Shown here in pieces: positions 37,251-49,000 of a DNA stretch of 64,000 nucleotides. Location of the stretch: the NCBI GenBank assembly GCA_013396635.1, contig WBMW01003969.1, positions 229,029-293,028 on the forward strand, in the 5' to 3' direction. Made by a program: the position numbers and the translations under genes. This DNA comes from Penelope pileata (lineage: Eukaryota; Chordata; Aves; Galliformes; Cracidae). Positions within the stretch are counted from its first letter, which is position 1; each line of letters opens with the position of its first letter. The notes under the pieces are model-generated. The model searched no databases, was not told the origin of the DNA, and saw only the letters and a list, made by a program, of their open reading frames with translations.

Positions 37251-37797
37251 TGGTAACCCCCCTGCACACCAGGTCCCGGAACACTCTCCCTTTAGGAAGC
37301 TTTTACCATTTGGAGATATCTGAATAAGAAAGCAAATATCCATTGTCTATTTTATTATGGGAAGGCTCATTCGCTTCCAGGTGTTCAACTGTATGATCAA
37401 GATGCAAACACAAAACGCTTTGTTGTCTTTCTACGCACACTCAGATAAAAGCAAAACAAAGCGCCGGGAGCCACGGTGCTGGGCTCAGCCCGGCACCCCG
37501 GGGCCGTGCTGTCACATTGTCCCCGCAGCAGCGCTCCCGCAGGTGGCGGCCGCCGCCCTGCGCTGCCCTCGCGCCTAACGGCGGCCGCACGCGGAGAGCG
37601 CGGTTCGGCCCTCGGAGCAACTTCTCTCCCCACGAAACCTCAGCGGAGCGGCGCGAGGCGAGGCCCCAGCGGTCGCGGCACCTCAGCAGCTCCCAACGGC
37701 TGCGGCCCGAGGGCGGGAAGCGGGGCCAACGGCCGCCACCGCCTCTCCCCTCTCCTCCCTCTGGCGGCGGCGACCCCCGAGGGCCCCGCTCCGCCCC

Positions 37798-37974
37798 NNN
37801 NNNNNNNNNNNNNNNNNNNNNNNNNNNNNNNNNNNNNNNNNNNNNNNNNNNNNNNNNNNNNNNNNNNNNNNNNNNNNNNNNNNNNNNNNNNNNNNNNNNN
37901 NNNNNNNNNNNNNNNNNNNNNNNNNNNNNNNNNNNNNNNNNNNNNNNNNNNNNNNNNNNNNNNNNNNNNNNNNN
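37798..37974. other. Assembly gap, 177 N
   Basis: A run of 177 Ns in the middle of the CpG island, between CCGCTCCGCCCC and (TG)n. GC-rich avian promoters are often lost from assemblies, so the missing bases may include first-exon or core promoter sequence. Open frames reported across it are meaningless. Confidence 0.99.
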
Positions 37975-37991
37975 TGTGTGTGTGTGTGTGT
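37975..37991. repeat. (TG)n microsatellite beside gap
   Basis: At least eight TG units directly follow the gap, so the true length is unknown and the repeat probably contributes to the gap. Confidence 0.9.
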
Positions 37992-38290
37992 AGGGTTCTC
38001 CCCCACCCCCGTTTTGGTGGTGGTGGGACGGTGCGAAGCGAGACAAAGGCAAGCCCGGTGAGCTGCCTAAAAACGAGCGAGCGAACAAAAAGATACGGGA
38101 GCGCCGCGGGATGCCGTCCGCTCTCGCTGGGGGAGGCTGCCTGCAGCTGTCCCGCCTCAGCCTGCCCCATGGCTTCTGCCGTAGCCCCGGGGCGGCAGCC
38201 CGGGTCCGGGGACGAAGCGGTGCGTGGAACGGAGCGGGCCCGAAGGCGCGGGCCGGTACCCGCCGTGCCTGTCCCCGCGCGCCGCACAAT

Positions 38291-38331
38291 GGGGATGGAG
38301 GCAGGGATGGAGGGAGGGAGGGAAGGAGGGG
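38291..38331 (+). repeat. G-run tract, potential G-quadruplex
   Basis: A purine-only tract with at least five G runs of three or four (GGGG, GGG, GGG, GGG, GGGG) and short A/T-containing loops, in the 3' half of the CpG island. It matches the common quadruplex pattern on the + strand. The function is inferred only. Confidence 0.6.
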
Positions 38332-40353
38332 ATGCATGGATGGATGCTGCCGCGTGCGCTGCCGGTGCTCGCCGCGCTCCGCCGGCGCTGGGCTGCTGCC
38401 GGCGGGCTGGTCCCTCTGGCTCGTGCTTCTTCATGTATCGGCCGGAGGAAGGAGTCTAAGGTGTTTGCGATCCGACAGCTAAAAACGGAAGGTTTAAAGA
38501 TGGGTTTACCTGAAAACATGCAGAAAAGAGCGTGAAACTCTTATCTCGATAGACTTGCTAACAGATTTGCTCCTGCAAGCCTTTTATTTCATTTTTAAAA
38601 GTGATTTAGTGATTTTAGGCTGAGAACGTAGATAGTAAAGGCTCGGAAAGCATACGAAAAGCAACTAAATGCACTTATTTTCTGAAAGGGCTCCTCGTTA
38701 CCACAATCTTCCGATGGTTTTTGGGGTACGTGAGCCTGCGTGCAGCCTCCTGCCGTGGGGAGTGGAGCAGACAGCACAACCTTCCGCAGCAGCAGCAGCA
38801 GCAGCATCCCTGCTCTTTAAATGCGCTTACTGAGCGCTCTGGCTGCTCTCTGAGTAACGGGGAACGCTGCCTTGAATGCAATACACATCTCTCTTCAAAC
38901 ACCATGCAAGTAGGGTCCAAAACTTGTTGTACCCACCTGAGGAGGGTACTGGAGCCCCTTCCCAAGGAAAACACAGCCACAGGGCAGAGAAATGGGTGCT
39001 CTCTCAGCACTTGTTGCTGCCACATGGCATTTCTTGTGCTGTGCTCTCGGACTGCTGCCACACAGCCCTCTGTTCTGCCCTCACTCTTCTGTAGGGAGAT
39101 CTGGGCTGCATCCATGCTGCTTTTTTTTATGTTGGACTTTGAAATTCTTGTGTTTCGGATGGTTTCCAGGGGTGATACGTTTCACTGACTCAGGACTGGG
39201 TTATACACACGTAGTTACAGAAGTGTTTTTTTGATGACAAAGATGTCCATGAAGTCATCCTGGAAGGAAGGCAGCAGCACATGCTGCTGGGGCTGCGAGG
39301 AGGTTCCAAACAGCGACCGGCTTAATCATCTTGAAATGTGCACTTACTTAAAAGTTTTAATTCAGTGCTCCTTTCAAGATGAAAGTTGCTGTCAGTTGCC
39401 GTTTCTAACAAGATTACTCTGCTGGGTCAATCTATAAGAACTTCATTAGGAAGTATTCAGCATGGTTACTCAACAGAAAATTGAATCCCACATGGATCGG
39501 GAGGAAGCTCGCTGCCCCTTTCCAGAAGGGTCTCCTTTGTGTTGCTCCACAAATTGTGCTGGTGCAGGATGGTGGCAGCACTCCACATCCCAGTGGGCAG
39601 CAGGGAAGGTGTCCTCGGTCTGAGCAGACCTCAGCCATCCCGCTGTCCTGACTGCGCTACAGCAAAAGGATGGACGCTGTAGCTACAAGCCTTGGGATTT
39701 TTTACAGGTTATTGCAAAATGCTCTTGACCTCTGACACGCTGGGATCAGGCGGGAGGAGGAAGAGAAGGGACTCATGGAGTAGAGGTTCCGTGAGCCCTT
39801 TGAAAACGGACACCCATTGTACATTTGTCAGCGGGTCCATGGGGTGTGGCGACCCAGGCGATCCCTGCCAGCGGAGGGAAGCACAGCACTGCTGTAACGG
39901 GAATGCTCCCACTGCGCGGCCACTGAGCTGCCCCAGGGGCTCTGTCCAGAGAGTTCTCGGACATTCCAAATGCTGATGTCCCAGTGCTGGTTTCCATGAT
40001 AAATAAATGAAAAATAAACAGAATGTGCCATGTATCTACTGACCTTCAGGAATTAGCATCTATTTTGTTTGTTTCAACTGAGTAGTCTGGTAGCTCGGGT
40101 TTGCGTGCTTGGTCGTGGGCACAGCTGGATTAAACAAACGTCTTTGCACATAGTGGCTTTGTGCTGATGGTGGCATCTCACATTTGTGATGGTTTTGTGT
40201 GTGCAGGGATAATGCATTGGTGAGCCGGGAGCTCGAGCTTATCACAAGGACAGCTTGGATAAGGATTGGTTTGTTGGCATTTAAAATGAGGGGTCAAGCA
40301 CCCAGCCAGTTCATTCTCAACAAGATCTGCGTGGCACTGTCAGCTTCTATTGT

Positions 40354-40397
40354 ATTTCAGGCTTATTTTAAAAATGATACATTTCAGGCTTATTTTA
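40354..40397. repeat. Short direct repeat, period 27
   Basis: The 17-mer ATTTCAGGCTTATTTTA occurs twice, at 40354-40370 and 40381-40397, separated by ten bases. It is a local duplication with no known element. Confidence 0.85.
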
Positions 40398-42090
40398 GAA
40401 AGGAAACGTGGCTTGTCATTCTCTGGGGCTTTGAGGAAAAATCTCTGAAATGTGATCCAAGTGGAACCAGACACAGACTATGAGCAGTTCTAAAGAGATG
40501 TCAGCTGCTCTCCATTCTGCTTTAGAGTCTCGAGGTGTCAGAACCAAAGGACACCGTGTTCGGACCACTGTGACTGTCTGACTTGTGAGGGATGGAATGA
40601 GAAATGAGTGGGAATGGAAACTTTGCAGTGTGGGGGCCGCATGAGGGGGCAGGAGAAGAAGTTGAGGTACCTAATTCTGAAAGTTCAGTTTTCAGGAATG
40701 TAGGTGGTTTGGTGGGAGTCTTAAGGACTGAGGAAGATGTTTTTGCTAATAGTGATCTCTAGGCAACTAGAACTCCATGACGTGATGCTTTTCTCACTTT
40801 ACTGTTCCTCAGATTCTGACTTTCTTTGCTTGTATTCTCCGAAAATAGGGATCGTTTGTCACCCACTGTTAGACATGAAGTTTGTACAAAACAGACACAT
40901 CCAGTGCCATGCTCAGCTTGAGGACCTTGGGTGCTGGATCAGAAGTGGAAGCGCTTCTTGTGTGAGGTCCAGGCTTGTGAAGGACTTGAGATATAGCTCA
41001 TGTTAGGATGTTTGCAGCTGGTGGGTGAGGAGAAGGAGGACGTTCCAACTTTGTCCACATTTTGCTCCATGCTTGCAAGAAGCTCTTCCCTTGCCCTCAC
41101 ACTCTGCTCTGAGAGCCTGGGGCCAGCTTGGTGGTGTCTTCTGGAGCCTGTAGCTGCAGGAAGGGAGGCAGAATTTGGCTCTTTTCTTGATGTTACCCTT
41201 GCGTGTACGTGCAGAGTGCTGTAGACAGGCAGTAGGGAAGGTTGCTCAAGTCTCGGGAGGACTCAGCCATGCTCTGTGAGGTACCTTTTCCTTCTTTTTG
41301 TTAGATGTCTTAAAGTGCTATGCACAATTCTGGGTTAACTAACTAAAGATAACATTTTCTTGTGTGGCTGCCCCAGGAGGAGGAAGGAAGACAGCCGAGG
41401 GACTGCCAGTGAAACTTGAGTGTTCCTCAAAAGAGAAATGGCTGCCTCTGAGATGAAAAATTGAACAAATAAGAAAGCATTTCTCTTATTAGAAGCATTT
41501 GATTTTCTTCTTCCTTTGAAGAGGCCTCAGTTTAGCCCTCACTAAGCAGTCTTGCAGTTTCTTTGAAATTAGCATTTCCTACAGAATTCCGCTGATAATT
41601 TCCAATGCTTCATGGAAGACTTTTAAATAAAAAATGAGAACGTTTTTCGTGAAGGACTACTTAGTACTCAAGTTAAATGTTGATCAGAGTAAAGCTCCAA
41701 ATGAGAAAAAATTCAATCTTCAAATTGATTTAGTTTTTAAAACACATAAGGGTATTCTGCATGCCCTAGAGATAGAGATGAACATGTCTGGCGTATAATC
41801 ACTGTTGCTTTTTTTCTCTCTAAGCAGAATGTGAAAGGACCAAGGAACGGCAAGAGTAGAAATACAACATCTCCATAGGCAGAACTTGAGTTGTTAAATA
41901 AAATCCCAAAACGCTTCATTGTTCTTATTGCATGGCTCATTCTTTATGGCACAGTATTGGTGATGTATAAAAAATGGGGCTTTTCATCATCTGGACTCAG
42001 GTTTGTCCACAGTTGCCCTGTGCTCCAAGTGGGAATGGCCAATGAGCCTTGGGAGATGTGCATCTGTTTTCCTCCAGTGGATTTTGAAGG

Positions 42091-42156
42091 GTCACAGAAT
42101 CATAGGGGTTGGAAGGGATCTCTGGAGATCATCTGGTCCAACCCCCAAGTGGGTTC
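42091..42156 (-). mobile_element. CR1 3'-end fragment, minus strand
   Basis: The CACAGAATCATAGGGGTTGG start and the following 'ggaagggatctctggagatcatctggtccaacc' text (described, not continuous evidence beyond 42156) are the antisense of a CR1 3' end. The copy is severely 5'-truncated, about 65 bp. Confidence 0.8.
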
Positions 42157-42603
42157 TTATCTTAGACCTCAGTTTGATGTCTGAATTTAGGTAGGAGGCA
42201 TCTAGACTCTCCTCTGTGCGTACCCTGTGTGTTTTGCAGTCTCCCTGTCTATCGTGCAACAGGAAGAATGACCAGCCAGTGCTGCCAAGCCCAGAAACAT
42301 TATCTTAAAGTAACATTCTCATCAGAACCTTTCCGTATAGGTTTAAATATCATTCTGTGTGCTTAAATCCATTCTAACATAAAAAAGCCTTGGTTAGAAC
42401 TATACAAACATCAGTGTCCTGTTCTGCCCAGTTGTCCTGCAGAGGCCTGCACAGCATACTGGTGAGCTCCCAGTCCATCAGCCATCAGCTTCCCTGCCTC
42501 AGTCAGTGCAGACGTGCTGGGCTGTGGCTGCAGCATATGGATGTGAGTCTGTGAGACAGCTGGATGCCTTAAGCAACAGGGCTGTTTTTGAAGGTTCTCA
42601 CGT

Positions 42604-42805
42604 GCATAAGAACTTCTTCATGGTGCGGGGGGTGGAGCACTGGAACAGGCTGCCCAGGGAGGCTGTGGGGTCTCCTTCTCTGGAGATACTCAAGACCCGT
42701 CTGGATGCCCACCTGTGCGACCTGCACTAGGGAACTGCTTTGGCAGAGAGGCTGGACTCGATCTCTAGAGGTCCCTTCCAACCCCTGTGATTCTGTGATT
42801 CTGTA
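42604..42805 (+). mobile_element. CR1 3'-end fragment, plus strand
   Basis: Contains the CR1 3' blocks 'ggagcactggaacaggctg', 'gatgcccacctgtgcgacct' and 'aggtcccttccaacccctg', and ends in the tail GTGATTCTGTGATTCTGT. It is on the plus strand and truncated at its 5' end. Together with the minus copy at 42.1 kb, the 5' ends face each other. Confidence 0.9.
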
Positions 42806-44006
42806 TAATTATTAGCTACTTCCTTTGCAATGTTGTCCTTGAGTTAAAAGGGGATTTTGAATGGGAAACAAGTACATTTGGTGAAGCGTGTGTGTGCAGA
42901 GTGATTGAAACACAGACTTTTGCTTTAAAAAAAAGTAGTGTGGAATGCTCCCTAGTATTATTTCTTAATATTACATATTAATGCATTCATAGCCCTGTAA
43001 GCATTGTTTCCAAGTGAAGATCCCATCCATTTAGCGTGCTGTCAGGTCTTGCAGGTGAAGCACACGGCGTGCCTGCCTGGGACCAGAGGAACTTGCAGCT
43101 GTTTGCATAGGCAGGAGGATGGTGAGCCTGGCCTGGTGCTCACCTCGAAGGTGGCTCCCATCTCTGGGGCAGCACAGAGCCTTTACACAGGGACTGAGAG
43201 CTCACCCACCCTACCTACCGCAGTCCTGGGACTTATGTCCTCCCCAGCGCAGAGCATGCGCCAAAGCAGAGCTCTTCCTTCTTCGTACAGCAGGAAGCAG
43301 TGATCCCTGTGGACGTACATCGGTCAAGGATGCTGTGACTATTTGGAGCACTTTGCGTTAGCTCTTCAGACAAAAGATAAGGTTCTATTCTTTTCCCTCC
43401 TTCTTAGATGTTTTCCATTTTATAGTCAATCTTGCTGAAATCAATTTTGTGAATGTCCCTGTGAGCCACCTCCCTTCATGTAAAGTATGAAGAACACACG
43501 TATGTAGTGGTTATGCCTTAGCCCTCTCCTCTATTTCCCAGCTTTTTTTTGCACTGGGGCCCTGAGCTGTTGGTTCAAGAAGCAAGTTCACATCACTGCT
43601 CTTAAAATCAGAATAAAGAAATGGAGTGGGTCAGGAAACTTAATTAAAGCAGAATTAAGGTCGTAAATGTGTGTCTCTAGCTGCCTGTTTGGATGTGACT
43701 ATTTCTGGTGATCTTTAGGAGTTTCCGTTCCTTAAGGAAAGGCAATAAATTAAAATTTCATTCTTGGAGTAATTTGTTGATTACTGAAGCATAGATCCAG
43801 CTGCATTTCAGTTCACCTTTCATAAGAGCTGGGGGAAAATGCACTGCAATGTTCTGGGATTTTTGTCCCTTCAGAGGAGATTCCTCCTTCCCTGCCCCAG
43901 TTTTTGTAGAAAAAAAGAGAAATTCAGGACCAGATTAACTTTTGCAAAGTGGCTTCAAGAAGTAAAATTTAATGTCTCCAAGGTAATTGAAAGAAATCCC
44001 ATGGAA

Positions 44007-44008
<2 letters not shown>

Positions 44009-44048
<40 letters not shown>
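44009..44048. repeat. A40 homopolymer followed by C6
   Basis: Forty consecutive A followed by CCCCCC, with an ambiguous base at 44071. No retroposed gene was recognised upstream. Length and edges are likely unreliable because homopolymers are sequencing-error prone. Confidence 0.9.
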
Positions 44049-44050
<2 letters not shown>

Positions 44051-45845
44051 CCCCAACATTTAAAATCCCGNACTATTGAAGTGCTGTGAAATGTTTCTTT
44101 CACTAAAGCTCCAGCGCTGCCTCGCTAATGCGTGCACGCATTTCCTGGCTGCATGCGGCACATGAAACACTCACAGAGGTAAACACAGCTTAAGAGTAAA
44201 TCCTGCTCCTTAGGAGCAGCGTGTGCTCTCCAGTGCAGCTGTGCTGAAGGCAACCAGTTTTCTGCCACCAGATTGATAACGAGGAGCTGCGTGCTGGGCA
44301 CAAGAGGCCGGGCAGACCCAGGAGAACTGGAGCACGTTGCTTCGAGCTGCGTTACCAGCCCCCTGGCAAACGTGGCAAAGCCTCAGAAGTCTGGAAACAG
44401 GAAAAGGGAAACTTGTAGGAACGGTACCGCTGGCTAAAAATAAAATGAAGTGCTATCTTTAACCTGGTAAGAAGATGCACCTTGCAGTGGTATTTAAAGC
44501 ACAGTGTTTTAACAGGAAATCCTCTGTTCTGTTGAAGAACTGAAATAAGAGGCAGTGATGCTATGTGCTCCTTAGGTGATTCCTGGGAGATCTGTTGCTG
44601 CTAATGAGGGATTGGCTTTTGTTCGTTTGTTTCTCAACAGATAGCCCTCTTATATCAAGCTAGCTTTTTTTATGGAGTTGAATTCCTTCAGATCTGTAAA
44701 GCTGTCTCCTTTAAATGTAATGCAGGGAATGTCTGCATGCATCGTGGTTTGTATCTGTGGCCAGAGCGCTGCTGTTAGCAGAGCCCATCAGCAGCTAGCA
44801 GTGCAACTAGGACACTACAAACACTGGGTTTTAGAACCAATGGAGATGGTGCAGCTCTTCCTCATCCAGAGGGCATTACGTTTACCCGGAGTGATGTACA
44901 TCTCCCCACGTCAGCTTGGCATTTCTAGATGTGCCTGGAGAAGGTGGTGGGGGCTTGGTGGTTTGGGGCGGTGTGGTTTGCCTGCGTGACAGCCCAGGGG
45001 TCAAGGTGTGATTTCCTGAGGAAGGTGCACTTTGCAGAATTCCCAAGGAGAGTTTAGCAACTGTAAATATTTGGGAAGCTCACACAGTTAGTGTTGATTT
45101 ATCTGTAATTTCAGGAAAGTTTTTTTTTTTTTTTTATTTAATTTAAAAAGAGGACGAACAGTGACTCTCTGGCATTTGTCTATGTAAATGTAGCACCCTG
45201 CAGGTGTTTAAGCACACACTCGCTCCCTTCCATGTGAGCACAAGGCAGAGAGTGAGCAGTAGCTGGAGGGAGGGTGCCCCTGCCCCTTGCTCTTGCCCGG
45301 GAGTGGCAGCTCAGAGGGCTGGGGCACAACCTCAAAGCCAAAACAAAGTGGTCTGTGTTATCACTTCTTTCTGCCACGCTCCCCATGTCAAGGCTTCCTT
45401 CAGTTAATGTGTTTATGAAAATTGCCCACAGTAACTGCAGCTCCCCATATTGCGAGAAGCATTCTGTCATTTAACCCTTGTGTTATTTTGCTTTGTGGCA
45501 GCTCTTGCTCTGGGGTAGTATTTCACCTAGTTGAATTGGGTTTCCAAATATTGACTTTTTGTGCTGAAAACAGAGTGATATTGCTAATTTCAGCCTTTAT
45601 ACACTTGATACTAAGACTATGTATAATTTGATTTTTGTTTGTTGGTTTTTGTTCATGAGATTGGCTTACTGACCTACAGTATAACCATATGGAAGAACTA
45701 CAGGGGACTTGTGAGATTTTTATTTTGGATACACTTCTGTGGATGGCTGTTACAAACTGCATGTGATACCATAGATGGCTATTATAAACAGCATTTTTTG
45801 TCACTTCTGTCAGCAAATGATTTTCTGTTTGTTTCTAAATTGCAG

Positions 45846-45866
45846 ATATCAGCGTAGAGCCTTTTC
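45846..45866 (+). other. MCF2L: MCF2L 5'UTR part of exon
   Basis: 21 bases between the likely acceptor AG (45844-45845) and the start codon, with an in-frame stop at 45855-45857. If the exon is instead a transcription-start exon, the UTR would extend further upstream. The acceptor-like TTGTTTCTAAATTGCAG favours splicing from a distant leader. Confidence 0.55.
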
Positions 45867-46044
45867 ATGTCTGACTACTGGTACTGGAGGCTGGTCCCGT
45901 GCAAAGACACCGGAAGCTGTAACTGTTTTGCAGCAGCCAATCAGTCTAATGAGGAGAAAGAAGAAGAGACGAACCACCAGGTTGTGGTGTCAGACATCAT
46001 GCAGCTTGTGCGAGACAAGCAGGAGGTGCCAGAAAGAACAGCAG
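45867..46044 (+). CDS. MCF2L: MCF2L (DBS) N-terminal coding exon
   Basis: The ATG at 45867 opens MSDYWYWRLVPCKDTGSC, then a segment NEEKEEETNHQVVVSDIMQL and VRDKQEVPERTA, ending one base into a codon at GCAG|gtgaga. This aligns with the N-terminus of the mammalian MCF2L isoform that begins MFDCWRF and continues with NEAKKEETDHQ and DVSDVIRLVQD, including the phase-1 end. MCF2L is a Rho-family GEF (CDC42/RHOA) with SEC14-like, spectrin-like, DH, PH and SH3 domains. Only the isoform-specific leader peptide lies in this window. An in-frame TAG at 45855-45857 fixes this ATG as the first possible start in the exon. The exon probably begins at 45846, after TTTCTAAATTGCAG, so an upstream noncoding exon is expected. 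Confidence 0.88.
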
Positions 46045-49000
46045 GTGAGAAAAACATGGTCTGTTTTGGAGGTTGTCCTGCTGGCTGCCAGGCTGTGCTG
46101 AGGAAAGGACTAATGGTGTTGGACGTTTCTGCATCGGTGTCTCATCTCTAGCAGCGAGCATAGGAACCCAACTAAAGCAGTCTCCAAATATTCGCTTGGA
46201 GGAGGGTGGTGTCACCACAAAAACAAATGTCTAGCAGCAGCCAGTGAAGAGTGAAGGCTTTTACTCAGGGGTATTGATGCTTGTCATAAGAAATTAAAAT
46301 AATTGCATAAATTAATTGATTAGCAAAAAATAGTCATCCCAGAGAAACCTGACCTACCTTCCTACTGTTTAAAAATCATGCTCTAGAGAAACTGCTCAGA
46401 GAAGCAAGAACAAAATGCCTCTGCACTTCATCATGTTTTCGTTGCCATGTTCCGTAAGCAGGAGAAAAATATAGTGAGTGCTGGTATATAGTGACAGAGA
46501 TTGAGAATTCATTTTTCCTGTACCATCATATCTTACATTTACCCATGTGGAAGATTGTTACAGGCCTTTGCCTTGGTACTAATGTAGATAGACTACAATA
46601 CTGTAATCTGATAAGCCTTTGTAACTGATCTTTAATACATATTCCTTTGGTTTTATTCAATTATTTAAAAAAAAAAAAAAAGCCTCCTGGGTAATTGAAA
46701 AATATCGGCAGACATTCATGCAAACCTCTTTAGCTAGAAATATGATCCAAAACCAAAAATGTGAAATCCACTAAAATGCAATTCTGCATTTAATGTACAA
46801 TTACCAGGCAGGATATGACTCCTTTGCAATAACTGCAGAAGAAAAGTGGTTCTTTCAGCCTGAATAAGCTAACAATGCTGGTTCTGCTACAGAAGAAAGT
46901 GATTCATATTCTTCTGTGCTTTAACAGAAAGCAGTTGCTGGAATAATCGTTTTATTCATGTACTGAGTGGTCTCAGCCAGAATACGTCTTTCGAGGGCAA
47001 CAAAAAAAGACAGAGAAAAAAAATTGCACAGAAATTCCAGGGATGGTCAGAGGTTGACAAAATAGAACTCCTATGGAAATAATGAGGATGTATCTATACT
47101 ACAAGAGAAAAAAGGAAGGGAGGGAAAGCATACTGTTTTTGGACTTAGCAAACGTGATTGGTCTTAGTCTCGTATGCAGCCTAGTAATACTGTGGGATGG
47201 AGAGCATCTTGCTGCTCTTCTTAGTTAAACCATGTGTTCCTGAAGTTTTAATGCCTTTGTTTCCTCCCCCTCCCCAGGAACTCATCTGCTATGCTATTGA
47301 TACTGTATGAATAGCAGTGTATTTACTGCAGTGTTTTCCTAGAAGTTGTTACTAAGATTGGGTCTTTCTTGTGCCTGTGAATTTATACATTTTTGCTTGA
47401 GAACTTTTTGCATCTTGGAAGGCTTAAAAGCTTAGCTTGAAAACTGTAGATGAGGAAATGTGCAAAACATGGCTCGAAGCAGAGTATAATCAAGATCGAA
47501 GTGGGACAATGTCCGGTTCAATTGTGTGAGCTATTGCCTTGTTTCAATTCATGTGTGTAATAAATACATCCTTCCCACTCTTCAGAAGGGGCTGGGAAAT
47601 AGAAGGAGCATGGAGAAAGAATGGAGTTGTGGAAGACAACCATGAGTCTCTTTAAAAATAACAACAGTCTGGTACATCTGTCATTTCTCTGTGCCTGTTA
47701 AGTTGTTCTGCCTGGTCAGGATTGGGCTTCAGGAGCACTATGTTTGGAGGCTTGTTTACGTAACATTTTTTGACTGGGGCTTTTCTGCTCTGAAGATGGT
47801 CTCCTTGAAACAGTTGTAACCCTTCTTGTCTGTTTGGTTTTTTTTCTTCAGATTTTTTTGGAATAAGATTCTTTTTTCCACACCTCTTTAACCTCCTGCT
47901 AAACCAACAGGGAAGCAGAAGGAACCTTTGAGCATTTGTGGTGTAAAAATTTGCTAGTGTAACATCTTAGGAACTGTAATTGCTGTTGCTGTAACAAACA
48001 GCAAGGAGGGTGCTACAGTCAAAGCTTGTACAAAGGTAAGAGGATTATCATGACTGCCTAAGATTTGAGGAATCAAGGACACAGGTGACTGATTGCAAGG
48101 CTTGATGTCTCCTTGCTCCAAACTTACCTAAGACATACTTAAGGAGTAGAAAATATTTTTAAAACATTTTAAATTATAAAATGGGTATTTTTACCATTTT
48201 CCACAATTATGAGGAATTGTGTGCAAGAATTAAAACGCAGCTGAAAAGACAGCTGAGTATGTAATATGCCACTTCTAACAATCGTAACCGTGCTGTAAAA
48301 CAAATCATCAGCTGCTGTATTCACAGGCACTTGAAATGCTCATCTGTTACATTCACATGCTCTCGGAGAGAAATGTGCTTGGTATCATCTCAAGATCTTA
48401 AATTGCATTGTTGTGCGTATATAAACACCTCAACAGTCCTACTGCATGTAATTACTGAAGTTGTCATCTTTGAATTATATACATTTGGAACAGTTTGGTC
48501 AAGTTACATTAGCAAGAGTGCTGATATTTATCACCTGCTTTGGTGGGGGGGAGGCAAAACACAGAGTGCCTTAAACACTTGTACATCCTGGCAAGTCCAG
48601 TTACACCCTGAAATCTTCAGTCCCTTGTTGCCACTACTCCCAACTGTATAAGTACAAGATTTCAGTCGTAATGGATGTGGGAAACACATATTTTAATTAT
48701 AGTGTTTCAAATTAAGTGACACTTTTCAGAAAAACAGTAGTTAATGCAGTTTGGATCAAGTCCATTCTATTCCTTGATGTCTACAAATACAAACTTTTAA
48801 AAATCTCAAATAAAAAGTAAGACATTTAAATAGACATCACAGAAGCTTCATCTATTGGCATTTTAGAGTGGTAGGATTAAACCGGTGTGGTTTCAGGGAG
48901 AAGTCCTCCATTTATGCAATATGCTTGGAAGAATCCTTGATTCATGCAGCTGTTTATGTTCTCCAAGACTCTTTATCATATTCAATATCTCATTGGAATT

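Larger units (their letters stand above)
37455..38470. promoter_or_regulatory. CpG island, probable promoter (MCF2L leader?)
   Basis: About 1 kb of very GC- and CpG-rich sequence with GGCGG and GCCCCG boxes, interrupted by a 177-base gap flanked on the right by a (TG)n run. It stands out sharply from its surroundings. It is about 9 kb after the ATP11A 3' end and about 7.4 kb before the first recognisable MCF2L coding exon. A good donor, AAGCCCG|gtgagc (exon end 38057), and the spliced acceptor at 45845 fit a noncoding first exon of MCF2L here. That link is inference; a separate or divergent transcript is possible. An ATG in good Kozak context (CCCCATGG) at 38169 opens 96 codons with no recognisable product. 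Confidence 0.7.
38471..45845 (+). other. Probable MCF2L leader intron or intergenic DNA
   Basis: No coding exon recognised. It contains a short (CAG)6-type run near 38786-38806, a 27-bp-period duplication (40354-40397), two CR1 fragments (42.1 and 42.6-42.8 kb) and a 40-A homopolymer (44009-44048). If the CpG island is the MCF2L promoter, this is the first intron. Confidence 0.55.

Noticed and set aside
37441..38434. Very long open frames (up to 327 codons) across the CpG island
   Set aside because: They run through 177 Ns and a TG repeat, so the frames are artefacts of the gap.
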